From: HGM05232 sp036661515
GTDB taxonomy: Bacteria; Bacteroidota; Bacteroidia; Bacteroidales; Muribaculaceae
Length of the DNA: 9,223 nt
Direction: 5' to 3'
Assembly (NCBI GenBank): GCA_036661515.1
Contig: JAVWYO010000079.1
Location: 1-9,223 of the forward strand
Part shown: positions 7,023-9,223 of the stretch, one piece after another
Position numbering within the stretch: the stretch's first letter is position 1
Layout of the letters: the number at the start of each line of letters is the position of its first letter
Program-made: the position numbers and the translations under genes
Notes under the pieces: generated by a model
The model's input: only the letters and a program-made list of their open reading frames with translations
Databases searched by the model: none
Told to the model about the DNA's origin: nothing

Positions 7023-7815
7023 GAAACAATATCTTGAATTATTACAACATGTAATGGATTGTGGCACAGAGAAGAGTGACCGCACAGGGACAGGGACGAA
7101 GAGTGTATTTGGATACCAAATGCGATTTAACTTAGAAGATGGGTTCCCAATGTTGACGACTAAGAAATTACATCTTAAATCAATTATTCATGAATTACTT
7201 TGGTTCTTGAATGGTGATACTAATGTTAAGTATCTTCAAGATAATGGGGTAAGAATATGGAATGAATGGGCTGATGAAAATGGCGATTTGGGGCACATAT
7301 ATGGATATCAATGGCGTTCATGGCCAAACTATGATGGCGGATTTATTGACCAAATTAGTGAAGCTATTGAGATGATAAAGCATAATCCCGATTCTCGACG
7401 CATTATCGTTAGTGCATGGAATGTAGCTGATATTCCAACAATGAAATTGCCTCCTTGTCATGCCTTTTTCCAATTTTATGTTGCTGACGGGAAATTGAGC
7501 CTTCAGCTTTATCAACGTAGCGCAGATATATTTCTTGGTGTGCCTTTTAATATTGCATCTTACGCATTGTTATTGATGATGGTTGCGCAAGTGACAGGGC
7601 TAAGAGTGGGCGAATTTGTTCATACTCTTGGCGATGCACATATTTATACAAATCATTTTGAGCAGGTTGCTGAGCAACTTTTACGTACTCCACGTGAGTT
7701 GCCTCGTATGATATTAAATCCCGACGTTAAAAGTATATTTGACTTTAAATATGAGGATTTTACTCTCGAAAATTATAATCCAATGCCACACATTAAAGCC
7801 CCAGTAGCAGTATGA
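7021..7815 (+). CDS. thyA: thymidylate synthase
   Basis: Cytoplasmic enzyme that converts dUMP and 5,10-methylenetetrahydrofolate to dTMP and dihydrofolate, the de novo source of thymidylate. The 264 residues equal the E. coli enzyme in length and align without gaps over most of it. Visible key residues, in E. coli numbering, are Arg21 (phosphate binding), Arg126 and Arg127 (SRRII, from the other subunit of the dimer), the nucleophile Cys146 in PPCHAFFQF, Arg166 and Asp169 in QRSAD, Asn177 in FNIAS, and His207 and Tyr209 (DAHIY). The C-terminus APVAV matches the closing segment of the family. All catalytic residues are present, so it should be active. It follows the iron-sulfur gene by 30 bp and overlaps folA by four bases, so the three are probably one operon. 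It is the classical ThyA, not the flavin-dependent ThyX. Confidence 0.98.
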   Translation: MKQYLELLQHVMDCGTEKSDRTGTGTKSVFGYQMRFNLEDGFPMLTTKKLHLKSIIHELLWFLNGDTNVKYLQDNGVRIWNEWADENGDLGHIYGYQWRSWPNYDGGFIDQISEAIEMIKHNPDSRRIIVSAWNVADIPTMKLPPCHAFFQFYVADGKLSLQLYQRSADIFLGVPFNIASYALLLMMVAQVTGLRVGEFVHTLGDAHIYTNHFEQVAEQLLRTPRELPRMILNPDVKSIFDFKYEDFTLENYNPMPHIKAPVAV

Positions 7816-8306
7816 TAAAAAACATAGCGATGATTGTCGCAATTTCAGAGAACAATGCAATAGGCAAAGATAATGACTTATTGTGCTATCTTTCGGCTGA
7901 TTTAAAGCATTTTAAGGAAATAACCATGGGGCATGCTATTATTATGGGGCGCAAAACATTTGAGTCGCTTCCTAAGGGAGCATTGCCTGGTAGGCGAAAT
8001 ATTGTTATTACGAGAAATAGAGATTTTAAGGCCGATGGTGTGACCGTGTGTCATTCTATTGATGACGCTATTGAAGTGACCAATTGTGAGTCGCAGCGGT
8101 TTATAATAGGTGGTGCGCAGCTTTATGGTGCAATGATTGAGATGGTGGATACTCTTTATATTACTCGCATACATGCGACATTTGCTGATGCAAATGTATT
8201 TTTTCCAAAAATAGACCTTAGCAAATGGACGCAATTGCAGTGCGAGCGACATGAAGCTGATGAACGAAATTCGTATCCATTTAGCTTTACACTGCTGACG
8301 CGATAA
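7812..8306 (+). CDS. folA: dihydrofolate reductase
   Basis: NADPH-dependent reduction of dihydrofolate to tetrahydrofolate in the cytoplasm; target of trimethoprim. The 164 residues are of normal length. Landmarks are the N-terminal strand IAMIVAISENNAIG, catalytic acid Asp30 in SADLKHFK (E. coli Asp27), the NADPH-binding GRKTFES (46-52), PGRRNIVITR (59-68), the GG turn IIGGAQLYG (98-106), and YITRIHATFADAN (116-128). One oddity: the usual LPW before the catalytic acid (E. coli Trp22) reads LLC here (Cys25), and the proline two residues before the acid is Ser28. The start ATG overlaps the thyA stop as ATGA, the usual sign of translational coupling. Functionally it regenerates the folate that ThyA oxidises. 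No Shine-Dalgarno is apparent. Confidence 0.97.
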   Translation: MIKNIAMIVAISENNAIGKDNDLLCYLSADLKHFKEITMGHAIIMGRKTFESLPKGALPGRRNIVITRNRDFKADGVTVCHSIDDAIEVTNCESQRFIIGGAQLYGAMIEMVDTLYITRIHATFADANVFFPKIDLSKWTQLQCERHEADERNSYPFSFTLLTR

Positions 8307-8370
8307 CTTTTAGGACTTATATAATCCATTTTTGTGCATTATGTGTTATAGCTATAAAAAGGATATAGCT

Positions 8371-9090
8371 ATGCAAAATAATGGGCTTTCGGGAGGACAG
8401 AGAGTAATATTTGATGCAATGCACATTGCTGTGTTGGTACTATCGTTGGCATTGATTGTGTACATCTCGTATGATACATTTAACGACATTCCTTTCTTGC
8501 AGAACAAAAATTATATGAATTTTCAATTATGCGTGTGTATCGTATTTTTGCTGGATTTCTTTCTTGGACTTTATTTTGTACCGAAAAAATGGCAATATTT
8601 TCGTAGCCGTTTTCTATTCTTCTTTGTATCAATTCCATTCTTAAATATTATAAATCAATGGGATATACAATTCACACATGAGCAACTTTATTTTATACGC
8701 TTTATTCCACTTGCGCGAGGAGCTTATGCTCTTTCGGTGGTTGTTGGATACGCTTCTAAAAATAAAATATCGAGCATGCTTGCATCATATCTTGCAATAA
8801 TGGTTTCATCGGTATATTTTGCGAGTCTTATATTCTTTGAGAGCGAACGTAATGTAAATCCATCAGTCACTAACTATGGCGAGGCATTGTGGTGGGCTTG
8901 CATGAATGTAACGACACTTGGTGCGCCAATAGTGCCAGTAACCGACATTGGGAAAGTGCTTTGCGTGTGCCTTGGAGGGCTTGGAATGATGATGTTTCCG
9001 CTCTTCACTGTTTACATAACTACTCTTGTAACCACGCATAATAATCGCTATAATGCAACCATGCTACGCCATCTATCGCCAAAAAAGTAA
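8371..9090 (+). CDS. voltage-gated-channel-like membrane protein
   Basis: Predicted six-TM cation channel of the voltage-gated superfamily; ion and gating are not known. With the start at 8371 it has 239 residues: S1 about 16-33, S2 50-70, S3 80-96, an S4-like segment 105-127 with only two arginines (110 and 116), S5 136-156, a pore helix around GEALWWACMNVTT (170-182), and S6 193-221. The filter position, where K+ channels read TVGYGD, is TTLGAPI (181-187), followed by VPVTDIGK. A sparse S4 suggests weak voltage sensing. The start at 8371 is chosen because AAGGA lies 7 nt upstream and the protein then begins just before S1; ATG at 8341 or TTG at 8332 would add a Cys/Tyr-rich stretch of 10 or 13 residues. 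It lies 64 bp after folA on the same strand, without a visible terminator between them, so it may be the last gene of the operon. Confidence 0.8.
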   Translation: MQNNGLSGGQRVIFDAMHIAVLVLSLALIVYISYDTFNDIPFLQNKNYMNFQLCVCIVFLLDFFLGLYFVPKKWQYFRSRFLFFFVSIPFLNIINQWDIQFTHEQLYFIRFIPLARGAYALSVVVGYASKNKISSMLASYLAIMVSSVYFASLIFFESERNVNPSVTNYGEALWWACMNVTTLGAPIVPVTDIGKVLCVCLGGLGMMMFPLFTVYITTLVTTHNNRYNATMLRHLSPKK

Positions 9091-9178
9091 ATAGGAGTTC
9101 TAAAATTTAGCACTTTGACATTCAGATAATTATTTCGTATTATTACTGTCCTATAAAAAAAATAAAATATAGTTGCAT

Positions 9179-9211
9179 CTTGCTTATATATAGGCATTTC
9201 AAGTATATTTG
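9179..9211 (+). promoter_or_regulatory. Bacteroidota-type promoter reading out of the right edge
   Basis: TATATTTG at 9204-9211 is an exact -7 match (TAnnTTTG), and CTTG at 9179-9182 is a near match to the -33 TTTG, with a 21-nt spacer, inside the known 19-21 range. Transcription would begin near 9218, so the gene lies beyond the window. The rest of 9091-9178 is AT-rich with no gene and no convincing terminator for the channel gene. Confidence 0.5.
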
Positions 9212-9223
9212 CTATATAGGGGC

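Noticed and set aside
6663..7085. Antisense ORF of 140 codons opposite the C-terminal ferredoxin region.
   Set aside because: Cys- and Ser-rich product without any recognisable motif, explained as a shadow of the cysteine codons on the coding strand.
8332..8370. Upstream starts for the channel gene (TTG at 8332, ATG at 8341).
   Set aside because: The ATG at 8371 has AAGGA 7 nt upstream and begins just before S1; the extra residues look unlike a normal N-terminus. The ATG at 8341 remains possible.
9091..9154. ATAGGA (9091-9096) and TCCTAT (9149-9154) as a possible terminator stem after the channel gene.
   Set aside because: Arms are only 6 bp and more than 50 nt apart, and are followed by As rather than Ts on the plus strand.

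Overview
The window looks like ordinary chromosome from a member of the Bacteroidota, most likely order Bacteroidales. Four things point there: a SecD-SecF fusion with a Bacteroidota-type N-terminus, a Big_5-type lipoprotein beginning with the family's CASIGRPTGG-like start, start codons mostly without a Shine-Dalgarno sequence, and -7 boxes of the TAnnTTTG type in several intergenic gaps. The DNA is AT-rich throughout. I see no insertion sequence, phage gene, CRISPR array, tRNA or rRNA. Genus assignment is not possible by eye.

Layout. Positions 1-210 hold no gene. They contain a candidate leftward promoter at the left edge, a perfect 13-bp palindrome and the terminator of secDF. secDF (211-3195, minus) encodes the membrane motor subunit that assists Sec export. 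A divergent intergenic region (3196-3386) carries a secDF promoter box flanked by a 13-nt direct repeat spaced exactly 40 bp. A lipoprotein with an N-terminal Ig-like (Big_5) domain follows on plus (3387-5429). After a 109-bp gap with a good -7 box comes a tight plus-strand cluster: a NapH/NapG-type polyferredoxin fusion (5539-6990), thyA (7021-7815), folA (7812-8306, overlapping thyA by ATGA) and a small voltage-gated-channel-like membrane protein (about 8371-9090). The right edge (9091-9223) has no gene but contains a strong rightward promoter match.

How the genes work together. ThyA makes dTMP and turns methylene-tetrahydrofolate into dihydrofolate; FolA reduces the dihydrofolate back, so the overlapping pair is a functional unit. 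The iron-sulfur membrane protein upstream is probably co-transcribed, but no biochemical link to folate is evident; its partner redox enzyme is not in the window. The channel gene may be a passenger of the operon or have its own promoter.

The most interesting items are the iron-sulfur fusion, which has an internal twin-arginine-like signal and an internal ATG where a free-standing NapG would begin, and the channel, whose selectivity-filter position reads TTLGAPI instead of TVGYGD. Nothing here is clearly a new defence or mobile system. The remaining observations are small-scale regulatory or protein-architecture points.
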